A DNA stretch of 52,798 nt from Thermodiscus sp. Lineage in GTDB: Archaea > Thermoproteota > Thermoprotei_A > Sulfolobales > Acidilobaceae. The stretch is from NCBI GenBank assembly GCA_015523485.1, contig WAKH01000030.1, positions 1 to 52,798 of the forward strand. Direction: 5' to 3'. Under the pieces are notes generated by a model. It was not told the DNA's origin. It did not search any database and worked only from the letters and a program-made list of their open reading frames with translations. The translations under genes were made by a program, and so were the position numbers. Shown piece by piece: positions 28,653-37,022 of the stretch; position 1 is the stretch's first letter, and the number at the start of each line of letters is the position of its first letter.

Positions 28653-30434
28653 CTAAGGAGTCTCGATAGTTATTATTAAACCTCCCCACGTCAATGAAGT
28701 TATCCCATGCACGCCGTCAAGTTCTCTCGGCACTTTATTAACAATATTTATAATATAAGTTTCATTGGGTTGTAGTACGGTCTGTTGCAACTTTAAAGTG
28801 ATTATTACGGCTTCTCCCGTGTTTTTCACATTAACATATCCAGTGTTTAGCAAGATCTTAGATGTATTTGCTGATAGTTCCTCATACGCCCCATTTATAT
28901 TAAAATTAAATATTGATAATATTATTTTAAAGACAGGGCCACCTACTATTGAGAGATAACCATGATTCATACTGGCGTTAGTTTGCTTTACTTCGAATTT
29001 GAACATGGTATGGTAATCTCCGATAAAAATTGAATTATTATATATAAAATTAGATAGAATAATTGACTCTCCTGGTTGAGTCAAGAACTCCAAGCTATCA
29101 ATAGTAGTACTGTTATATACATAGACGTGACCAAAGTCGAGAGTTATAGTGTATAATGGCACCGTGATGGTTCTTGGAACAATTACTTTATAGGTTATTC
29201 CATTGCACTGTATCTTGCTAACGGTTTTCCATACAGTTATGATGTAATCCCCGGGTGAATAGACTATTCCTTTGAGATAAGTATTCTGAGAGAAATCATG
29301 GGTAGCCTGATTATCAGCGAAATTGTCGAAGCCAAGATTTGATGCAGACTGTACTGATAGGTACATACCCGAAGCCAGCAACCCACTAACATATCCTATT
29401 GTAGATGCTGTAACTATAGAGAAACTAACCATCATAGATCTCTCGCTACTTATAGTGCCAACCAGATTATTGATTTTGTATGAGAATATTGGTATCAAAC
29501 CTTGATATGCTATGGTGGGTAACGAGTTATTCCAGTGGTTTGCTCCAACATATTTCTCAAGAGACACTACATTGACTGCATATAGACCTGATCCTTCATG
29601 TTTGGGAGCGTTGGGGTTGAATGCCCAGTTTGCAATAGCTTGAATAGCTTTATTCATATCGGCGTTGGCTGGCACATAGTATTGGGCTGCGACCAGTCGA
29701 TCCCGGAAGAGTACCCAGTATTCATCGGCAGAATGCTCGTTTATTTGGATGAATCGTCTTTTCCACCATTGAGGAGTGGTTTCGTGTGCCGCAGGATGAT
29801 CTAGGTTTTTCGAATAGTAAATACCTAGTTGGGAGTCTACTGGAGTCCACTGGTTACATGATGTATTAGAGAGTGTTTCCCACTTGAACGTGGGGAGATC
29901 GTAGCCTAATGTTCGATTTAGTATGAATAGGTATCCTTGTTTTCTCAATTCGTTAATCACGTCTTGATCTATAGTAATTTTCCCGATTCTGAGAGCAGCC
30001 ATGGGATCCTCTTCTAGTTTATTAATAATATTATATGAATTTTTAATATGTTTATAATATGATAATATGAATTCCGACGTTATAATCATGTTAATACTTC
30101 TATTGTTGTTATAATCTGCTAGAATAATAGTAAATGTAGGGGCTGTGACAAGAGGAGACGCAGGGTTTATAGAACGAACCCCTGCCTGCCTTGGTAATTC
30201 GAACTTTAGATCAATCATATCACCCTCTCTAGAGATTATGGGATCTACAGACCGGTAACCTGGAATAGTTAAGATCGCTGAAGAGACTAGAACATCGCTA
30301 TTAAATGATTTTATATTAATAAGTATAGTAAATGTAGAAGGATTAGGCATTAAGGGCTTCAATGCTCCTATTATCAGTAATATTAACAGGATAATGATTA
30401 TGACGACACTTACACGTGAGCGGCTGGGTGACAC
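28653..30434 (-). CDS. Large exported hypothetical protein, AT-rich gene
   Basis: 593 aa, N-terminal TM segment, composition distinct from neighbours. Confidence 0.65.
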   Translation of the reverse strand: MSPSRSRVSVVIIIILLILLIIGALKPLMPNPSTFTILINIKSFNSDVLVSSAILTIPGYRSVDPIISREGDMIDLKFELPRQAGVRSINPASPLVTAPTFTIILADYNNNRSINMIITSEFILSYYKHIKNSYNIINKLEEDPMAALRIGKITIDQDVINELRKQGYLFILNRTLGYDLPTFKWETLSNTSCNQWTPVDSQLGIYYSKNLDHPAAHETTPQWWKRRFIQINEHSADEYWVLFRDRLVAAQYYVPANADMNKAIQAIANWAFNPNAPKHEGSGLYAVNVVSLEKYVGANHWNNSLPTIAYQGLIPIFSYKINNLVGTISSERSMMVSFSIVTASTIGYVSGLLASGMYLSVQSASNLGFDNFADNQATHDFSQNTYLKGIVYSPGDYIITVWKTVSKIQCNGITYKVIVPRTITVPLYTITLDFGHVYVYNSTTIDSLEFLTQPGESIILSNFIYNNSIFIGDYHTMFKFEVKQTNASMNHGYLSIVGGPVFKIILSIFNFNINGAYEELSANTSKILLNTGYVNVKNTGEAVIITLKLQQTVLQPNETYIINIVNKVPRELDGVHGITSLTWGGLIITIETP

Positions 30435-30509
30435 ATGGGTCCCCGAAGAATTTCTTATATTCTCTCAAAGTTATATTTTTAAACTCGTGTAGGAATTAAA
30501 ACATAATTG

Positions 30510-31247
30510 TTAATAATATAGATCTCTTCTAATGTTTTTTGCAAAGTATGGTAGGAGGGCTATACCTGTTAAGAACCCGCCTATATGTGCCCAGAATGCT
30601 ACTCCCGCTTGGACGCCTGTGAACACTACGAATAATCCAAGGACTAGTTGGTAGATGAACCAGAAGAGTATGTATACGCTTGCTGGTAGTCTGAGGGGTA
30701 TTGGGATGTATCCCCAGAATGTGAGGACTTCGATTTCGCTTGAGGGGAAGAGGGTTAGATAGGCTCCTAGTACTCCACTTATGGCTCCGCTCGCCCCGAT
30801 AGCTGGTATTAGGAATGGGTTAACGCCCGATGTTAGTACAGCGTTGCCTATCAGTGAGGAGGGCATTAGGACTAGGCTCATTATATGGAATAGTGTTGCG
30901 CCAACCCCGGAGGCTAGGTAGAAGGCTAGATATCTAATCTTACCCATTGCCCTTTCCACATCGTCTCCAAATATGTATAGGTAGAGCATGTTTCCGAAAA
31001 GGTGGGCTAGGCCAGCGTGTAGGAACATTGAAGTGAATATTGTGTAGAGGCCCTTCCCGGCGAGTATTCGTCCCGGTATCATTCCAAGCTCGTAGATGAC
31101 TTCATTGTAGGAGATTGCTCCGGGTACGAGAAGCTGGGGCATCGATATACCTATGAAGAAGATGACTATGTTTAGAATTATGAGTGTCGTGTTGACAAGT
31201 GGAAACTCCCTATGACCCTCGTATCCCGTATCGTGTATTGGAAACAT
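30510..31247 (-). CDS. Rhomboid family intramembrane serine protease
   Basis: GASGAISGVLGAYL, HLFGNMLYLYIFGDDVE, AHIGGF. Confidence 0.95.
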   Translation of the reverse strand: MFPIHDTGYEGHREFPLVNTTLIILNIVIFFIGISMPQLLVPGAISYNEVIYELGMIPGRILAGKGLYTIFTSMFLHAGLAHLFGNMLYLYIFGDDVERAMGKIRYLAFYLASGVGATLFHIMSLVLMPSSLIGNAVLTSGVNPFLIPAIGASGAISGVLGAYLTLFPSSEIEVLTFWGYIPIPLRLPASVYILFWFIYQLVLGLFVVFTGVQAGVAFWAHIGGFLTGIALLPYFAKNIRRDLYY

Positions 31248-31345
31248 GTAGTGGCCTCCTCATCCATCCAATTGAAGCCTGCATGTAATTGTTCCCTTTT
31301 ATAAACATCTAACTAGTAATACCCTCCTCCGGGAATGGATCTGGG

Positions 31346-32218
31346 ATGAAGGAGGCTCTAGAGCGAATAAAGTCACTGTTAGAAATGACTAAGCCTAAAC
31401 AGTTAGCACTACTAATGATAACTATGTATGGAGCCTATTTTGCAGGCGGCGGAGGATTCGATCTACAGAAGCTACTGTTGCTAACATTGACTGGTATAGG
31501 CTCGGCTGGCGGGGTCACGGCGTTAAACATGTACCTAGAAACAGATATCGATAGCCTCATGCCCAGGACTCGTGTGAGGCCTCTGCCCAGAGGAGCCTTA
31601 TCGCGATCTGAAGCACTCTATGGTATATCAATTCTAATAATTCTAGGAACAATTTCAGGCGCGTTGATAAACAAGTATGTCGCGTTATCCGCGCTGATTG
31701 GACTCTACTTCGATATAATCGCGTATACCGAAATAGCCAAGAGGAGGACGGAGTGGGCATTACTTTTCGGCAGCGTGGCTGGTAGCATGCCAGCCCTAGG
31801 AGGATGGACGGCTGCTACGGGAGGGTATAGTCTAACAGGGATACTCTTAGCCGGAATAGTGTATGTCTGGCAGCCCTTACATGTCGCCTTCATACACTAC
31901 TACTACGAGGATCAGTACAGCAAAGCAGGGATACCCACGATCCCTTCACGTCTCGGCTATAGGGCGTTTGCAAACCTAGCATTATTCTCCGTCACATCAA
32001 CAATATTCCTGGTTTGGGGGATAGCCCTAACGCTGGGGGAAGGATATTTCACAGCAGTAATTGCGACGTTGTTGGGGGTACAGGCTCTAAGGGCTGTTGC
32101 TAAGTTTAGGTTCACGCCTGGTAAGGAATTAGCCCGTGGTATGATAAAGTTTGCCAGTCCACTCGTGGGAATCATATTCATATTGCTTCCATTAGAGCTA
32201 CACTTATTCATAATATAG
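31346..32218 (+). CDS. ctaB: Protoheme IX farnesyltransferase
   Basis: LNMYLETDIDSLMPRTRVRPLPRG, UbiA family fold. Confidence 0.9.
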   Translation: MKEALERIKSLLEMTKPKQLALLMITMYGAYFAGGGGFDLQKLLLLTLTGIGSAGGVTALNMYLETDIDSLMPRTRVRPLPRGALSRSEALYGISILIILGTISGALINKYVALSALIGLYFDIIAYTEIAKRRTEWALLFGSVAGSMPALGGWTAATGGYSLTGILLAGIVYVWQPLHVAFIHYYYEDQYSKAGIPTIPSRLGYRAFANLALFSVTSTIFLVWGIALTLGEGYFTAVIATLLGVQALRAVAKFRFTPGKELARGMIKFASPLVGIIFILLPLELHLFII

Positions 32219-32221
32219 AGG

Positions 32222-32992
32222 GTGCATTGGATAATGAGGAGTGGAGGATGCGTAACAGGAGTTCCTGGTTGCATAATCCTTGCCTCATCGGGAGGCATCG
32301 CTCTAGCTTCCCTCATAGTAGATGACATGACTATACCGTTAGTCTACGCTGTTATCCTCTTATCTCTAGGATTGACGGTGTATAAGCTAATCCGGTTCTC
32401 AGACGCGATGATAGTAATGATATCTGCAACAATACTGATTGCCATATCACTACTAGCACCCAGAACACTAGCTGGCTTCATCGTATTCTATCTGACCATG
32501 GCCTGGCTAATACTAAGAACCACGTCACCAGAGGTCCTGTTGAGCTACTGGCCATTAGTGGTGATCCCTGCCTACGCCTATGGAGGCCAAGAGTGGATCC
32601 GCATCTTCTCCGCTTCCGTCATACTCCTATCATCAATTGTAGCCTACTTGGAGAGTGGAAGAGGACATGCTTTGATGATCACAGCGGTATCACCCATCGC
32701 GGCCCTCGTTAGTCCCGAGATCTCATTGGCAGCCTCCGCCTCATCTCTCGCCCTTGCAGGGGTCCTAGCAGGAATAGTTGAGAGATCAGGTTGCCCCTTC
32801 ACAAAAGACTCAGGACTAGTGTTTATCGGAGTATCCCTATCAATAATAGGAGTCCTAATGGGGATAATTGAGGGACCCTGGAAGGAGTATTGGACCATAA
32901 TTTGGCTCATAGGATTCCTTTATATTGAAGCTGGCGCCTTAGTTCCTCAAGGTATCTTTCATAGACCCTCTTCTTTGGCGGCTGAAGCCTAG
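32222..32992 (+). CDS. Polytopic membrane protein, hypothetical
   Basis: 256 aa highly hydrophobic ORF following ctaB. Confidence 0.6.
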   Translation: MHWIMRSGGCVTGVPGCIILASSGGIALASLIVDDMTIPLVYAVILLSLGLTVYKLIRFSDAMIVMISATILIAISLLAPRTLAGFIVFYLTMAWLILRTTSPEVLLSYWPLVVIPAYAYGGQEWIRIFSASVILLSSIVAYLESGRGHALMITAVSPIAALVSPEISLAASASSLALAGVLAGIVERSGCPFTKDSGLVFIGVSLSIIGVLMGIIEGPWKEYWTIIWLIGFLYIEAGALVPQGIFHRPSSLAAEA

Positions 32993-34013
32993 AGAGCTTT
33001 ATACTCCTCTCTAAAGATTCGCTATGCTTACCATCTCTAATTCTCGGCAGGAAATAGGGTCTCCTCAGCATATTCACTCTTAGGAAAGTCTCTATTGCTG
33101 ATATGATTCTATCTTCTATACTCCCCTTTCTTATGCCTGGTAGCATATTCGGCCTTGGACCCTTCCAGTTGAGGCAAGGCCAGAGATCGCCGAATGGTCC
33201 TAGCCTTATCCTCTGGCATCCCATACAGAAGATGGGGTTACCATATGGTTTCACTATCTCTACTCGTTCTCCCGATGGGAGGATGTACACGGGCCTGTTG
33301 TGTAGGCTCCTTCTAACTACTTTCGCTCCTACTTCCAGGAGCTTTTTCTCGATCTCAGCCAGGGGATAATAGTACTTGTTGAAGAAGCGGGCTCCTAGAC
33401 CAACAGGATGGAGTTCTATCAGCTGTAATGTGGCGTCAAGCCTATGGGCTAGGTCTAGGAGATCCCATACCTCGTGTTCATTTACTCCCTTCAAGACAAC
33501 CATGTTGATTTTCAAGCCGAGGCCGGCATCTGATGCCTCTCTTAACCCGGCGATAGCCCGTTGGAGACCGTCTACTCCCGTTATGAACTTGTAGACCTCA
33601 CTTCTTAGACTATGTATGGATACGTTTACTCGCGCGAGCCCGTTCTCTGATAGTTTCGAGGCCAGTTTCTCTAATAGGTATCCATTGGTAGTCATTGATA
33701 ATTCAAGGGTGGGGGCGCCTTCCCTGAAGGCCTTTATGATATCCAGGATATCTCTTCTTATTAGTGGTTCTCCTCCTGTGAACTTTATCTTGCTGATACC
33801 GATAATCTCGGCGGCCCTAGCTACAATATAGTAGTCTTCCGGGGTTAGTAGGGGTTTGAGGGACCCGGGCTTAACCGGCCCTTCAACACTTTCTCCCTCT
33901 ATATGGCAGAAGATGCACCGGTAGCTGCACTCGACTGTAACTACTACTCTAAGGTTGTCGAGAGGCCTCATGTATGCGTCGTGTATCTTCATAGCATACA
34001 GTCCTCCATACAT
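32907..34013 (-). CDS. moaA: GTP 3',8-cyclase MoaA (radical SAM); true start may be 33992 or 33971
   Basis: CSYRCIFCHIEGE, KFTGGEPLIRRDI, FCMGCQRIRLGPFGDLWPCLNW. Confidence 0.9.
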   Translation of the reverse strand: MYGGLYAMKIHDAYMRPLDNLRVVVTVECSYRCIFCHIEGESVEGPVKPGSLKPLLTPEDYYIVARAAEIIGISKIKFTGGEPLIRRDILDIIKAFREGAPTLELSMTTNGYLLEKLASKLSENGLARVNVSIHSLRSEVYKFITGVDGLQRAIAGLREASDAGLGLKINMVVLKGVNEHEVWDLLDLAHRLDATLQLIELHPVGLGARFFNKYYYPLAEIEKKLLEVGAKVVRRSLHNRPVYILPSGERVEIVKPYGNPIFCMGCQRIRLGPFGDLWPCLNWKGPRPNMLPGIRKGSIEDRIISAIETFLRVNMLRRPYFLPRIRDGKHSESLERSIKLSRLQPPKKRVYERYLEELRRQLQYKGIL

Positions 34014-34020
34014 GCCTGGA

Positions 34021-34339
34021 GCCGGCCCCGGCTATAACCCGCCTTCTGTACTACGGCGGCATTCGACTCAGCGGTCCCCCCACCCTTCGCGCGGCCCTCA
34101 TCGGGTAGGGCCTTGCTCCGCCAGGGGCGGCCGTTTCACCGCATCCCCTAGCCTTGTCCGCTGGTTTTCTGCCCCCTAGTTGCCTAGGGGGCCTCGCAGC
34201 TTCATCCTCATTGACTAGGGGCCGTGTCGTTTCTGTGCCGTTGCCGCGGGTTTCACCCGCGCCCCTCACGGGGCCTGGCTGCCGCGGGGAGGGCGGAGTT
34301 TCCTCGGGCTATAGCCCGTGGGCCGCCAGCCGGGGCCGA
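34021..34339 (-). ncRNA. rnpB: RNase P RNA
   Basis: Minus strand carries GAGGAAACTCCGCC (CR-I), ACAGAAACGAC, GGTGAAACGG, GGAGCAAGGCC (CR-IV), TACAGAAGGCGGGTTATAG (CR-V); P1 pairing GCCCCGGCT/AGCCGGGGC. Confidence 0.9.
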
Positions 34340-34370
34340 CTCCTACTCAATTATAGGTGCATGGGGCTAT

Positions 34371-34382
34371 TCTATAATAGGG
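34371..34382. promoter_or_regulatory. Candidate divergent TATA region between rnpB (-) and the orphan omega-RNA (+)
   Basis: TCTATAATAG; ~30 nt 5' of the omega-RNA stem on +, ~35 nt 5' of rnpB on -. Confidence 0.4.
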
Positions 34383-34410
34383 TTAGTCAGGATAGTAAAT
34401 TACCAGTAAA

Positions 34411-34603
34411 GCTCTGCGGGGCGATGGGAGCCATGCTCCAAGCCCCGTAGAGTATAGCTTTGATGGGAGGCCCGTGCCGTTGGCCTCGACCGCCACCCAT
34501 GACCCCACACGGATACCCCGTGAAGTGTGGACGAGGTGGAAGTCCCTAGAGGCGACCCTAAACAACCCTAAAATAGCCGGAATGACCCTCTAGGGACAAA
34601 CGG
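34411..34603 (+). ncRNA. Orphan omega-RNA/reRNA (IS607 right-end remnant without tnpB)
   Basis: ~140 nt near-identical to 24479-24619; upstream 12-bp stem 34411-34422/34442-34453 conserved by compensatory changes. Confidence 0.75.
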
Positions 34604-34785
34604 CTATTCTAGGTTTGTTTAGACGTGCCTGGGAGTAGTATCCCTAATATAATCTCCGTGTTTAGAGACTCTTTACAGGGACAAATGTTGCCCCAAGTAA
34701 AAGATTATAAATGTCGCTGCATGTTTGTGCGTCTTGTGGATAGCTGGAGACGGGGTATGTTGCTAATAGCTAGTTCCTTGGTGGT

Positions 34786-37017
34786 ATGTTAATGTGGTGG
34801 CGTAATAGATTCCTTCGGGCTTTGCAATTCAATATCGAGGATCCCTATGGGTTCTTCGCCGACAAGATTAATGCGAATACTCTCGTCAGTCTCGCTAAAC
34901 GCGTTCATGCAAATGTCTTGATTGTCTTCGCTAGGGATGGTTGGGGCAGGGTCTTCTATGAGGGAAGCCGTCTCTATCCCCGTCATCATAATAGTGCATT
35001 AGACTTGAGGGAGTTGGTTTCAAAAGCTAAGGATAACGGTATCCATGTAATCGTTATGGCGGCTCACACGGCTAACAGGTATATTTACAGGCTCCATCCA
35101 AACTGGGCGCAACGAGATATTAAGGGCGAGGTGCTAGTTCTCGAGCACTACCCTAGAGCTGCAAAGATAATCGACCCGCATTGGCCACAGATCTGTCCGA
35201 ACAGTCCCGCATTAGAGCAGTTCTTTATTCCAGAAGTCGAGGAGGCCGTCAAGCTTACGGGCGCTGATGGATTATTACTTGATAGTTTCAGGTACTTCCC
35301 AGACCCTCAGAGGGCATGCTTCTGCCAGTATTGTAAGACTAAGTTCAAGTCAGAGTATGGAGAAGAGTTACCACACAGGATAGATATGGAGGAGGAGACT
35401 GCAAGGCATGCTTGGGAATGGAGGTACAAGGTCAATCTGAGAGCTATTGAACGTATGAGGAGGGCTGTGAAGAGGGCTAACCCAGAAGCTCTATACCTGT
35501 ATAATAGTCATCCTGCGGGCTGGGCTGGTAGAGGAAACATTGTCGTAGCCAAGGCGAGGAAGATACTCGATGGTGTATTCGCAGAGGCTAGCGAGGTCGA
35601 TATCAGAGGCCCCGGGATGCTAACAATAATAACAAAGCTCAGCAAGGCGCTACTTGGCGATCCCAACAAACCAGTGTTTGTAAGCAGGAACCTATTCTAT
35701 GATCTTAGACCGGTCCATAGCCCACCGGATCCAACGATAAGGCTTGGTGTTTGGGAGATAGTTTCGGCTGGCGGGTATCCGCAAGCCACAATATTCTCTT
35801 CGCAATTCTTTGCTGATCCTAGAGCAGTTGATGCCATTGCAGACGTCTACGAGGATCTGGAGAAGATAGAAGAGTATCTTGTTGGCCGGGAACCACTATA
35901 CTATGTTGGTCTACTCTTCGATCCGGAGACTCATGACAAGTACTATTGGAGCAAGCCAGAGTATTACATTGGCGAGGTTGAGGGATTCGCACTCATGTTG
36001 ATGCATAACCATATACCGTGGAGCATTGTCTCAATGCAGGACATAGACAGGGAAGCAGAGCCGAATAAGTACCCGATACTAGTCGCTGCAGGCACCTCTG
36101 TGGTTTCAGAGGATTCAGAGGAAAAGCTAAGAGGATACATCGCAGAGGGAGGCCTGCTAGTCGCAACCCACGAGTTCGGTATAATGAGGCCAGACTTCAC
36201 TTACAGAGAAGCGCTAGCACTCCAGGATATATTCGGCGTCAACTACGAGGGAACACTACGCTTCGGCTTCGCCTACATTCATCTAGGTATACCAGAAGTA
36301 AAGGATCTCTGGAATGGTCTTCCCGAAGCAGTGCCCATTGGGGATCACAGCGTTGTCTTTGCAAGAGAAAGAGTTGAACCTAGACTAGGAGAACTGGCTA
36401 GAGCCCGGTTGACCCACGCTAAACCGTTGGCGTATGCGAGAATGGGTAGAAGTGGATACGGTTACGAGTACACGCTAGGTAAGAGTACTCCGGCGCCCGA
36501 CTCTGTTCTCAGCCTAGCAGCAATAACATACAACGAGTATGGTAACGGTAAGACGCTATACTACTCGTTCAGATTGGGAGCACACTACTCCCGCCTAGGT
36601 ATCCCCGACTACGCCCAACTCTTCCTACGACCCTTGTTGAAATATGCACCGCAACCACCCGTCCGCCTGATAGGGTCCGAGACCGTGCAACTAGAGGCCT
36701 ATAGAAAGGGGGATTCCATAATCGTACATCTCGTAAACCATACAACCAATCAAAGGATACTGAGTGCACCAACCGGCCCAAGCAAGCAGTCACCGCCTGG
36801 CTTCGACCCAGCCTATCGCGTGCACCCGGCTAGAGTATTAGTTCCGGTTCGCGACCTAACATTGGAAGTACGCCGTGATATCGTTGGAGACAAATTGAGA
36901 GTATGGAACCCTCTGACAGGAGAAGAGTACAGTTACACTACAGAAGGAGATTGGATAAAGGTCAGCATACCAGTGATCGAAGATCATGTTATAGTCGTTA
37001 TCGAGCCCAGATCGTAG
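34786..37017 (+). CDS. Putative glycoside hydrolase (TIM barrel; GHL6 / beta-galactosidase-trimerisation-like)
   Basis: GADGLLLDSFRYFPDPQRACFCQYCKTKFKSEYG; 743 aa. Confidence 0.65.
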   Translation: MLMWWRNRFLRALQFNIEDPYGFFADKINANTLVSLAKRVHANVLIVFARDGWGRVFYEGSRLYPRHHNSALDLRELVSKAKDNGIHVIVMAAHTANRYIYRLHPNWAQRDIKGEVLVLEHYPRAAKIIDPHWPQICPNSPALEQFFIPEVEEAVKLTGADGLLLDSFRYFPDPQRACFCQYCKTKFKSEYGEELPHRIDMEEETARHAWEWRYKVNLRAIERMRRAVKRANPEALYLYNSHPAGWAGRGNIVVAKARKILDGVFAEASEVDIRGPGMLTIITKLSKALLGDPNKPVFVSRNLFYDLRPVHSPPDPTIRLGVWEIVSAGGYPQATIFSSQFFADPRAVDAIADVYEDLEKIEEYLVGREPLYYVGLLFDPETHDKYYWSKPEYYIGEVEGFALMLMHNHIPWSIVSMQDIDREAEPNKYPILVAAGTSVVSEDSEEKLRGYIAEGGLLVATHEFGIMRPDFTYREALALQDIFGVNYEGTLRFGFAYIHLGIPEVKDLWNGLPEAVPIGDHSVVFARERVEPRLGELARARLTHAKPLAYARMGRSGYGYEYTLGKSTPAPDSVLSLAAITYNEYGNGKTLYYSFRLGAHYSRLGIPDYAQLFLRPLLKYAPQPPVRLIGSETVQLEAYRKGDSIIVHLVNHTTNQRILSAPTGPSKQSPPGFDPAYRVHPARVLVPVRDLTLEVRRDIVGDKLRVWNPLTGEEYSYTTEGDWIKVSIPVIEDHVIVVIEPRS

Positions 37018-37022
37018 GAGGC

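Noticed and set aside
34374-34410. Possible degenerate IS607 left end (TAATAGGGTTAG vs TATTAGGGTCAA at 22630) beside the orphan RNA
   Set aside because: Very short similarity with different spacing from GG; cannot be supported without more copies
34051-34450. ORFs 34051..34269 (-), 34154..34450 (+), 34224..34409 (+)
   Set aside because: They lie mostly in or run through the GC-rich RNase P RNA gene and the orphan omega-RNA; no protein-like composition
34383-34565. Minus-strand ORF 34383..34565 and its twin 24337..24525
   Set aside because: Antisense to the omega-RNA/tnpB 3' end; similarity between them comes only from the duplicated scaffold
34676-34690. Another ...ACAGGGACAAATG resembling the element right end GGGACAAACGG
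   Set aside because: Only 8 nt shared and no scaffold stems upstream; most likely chance
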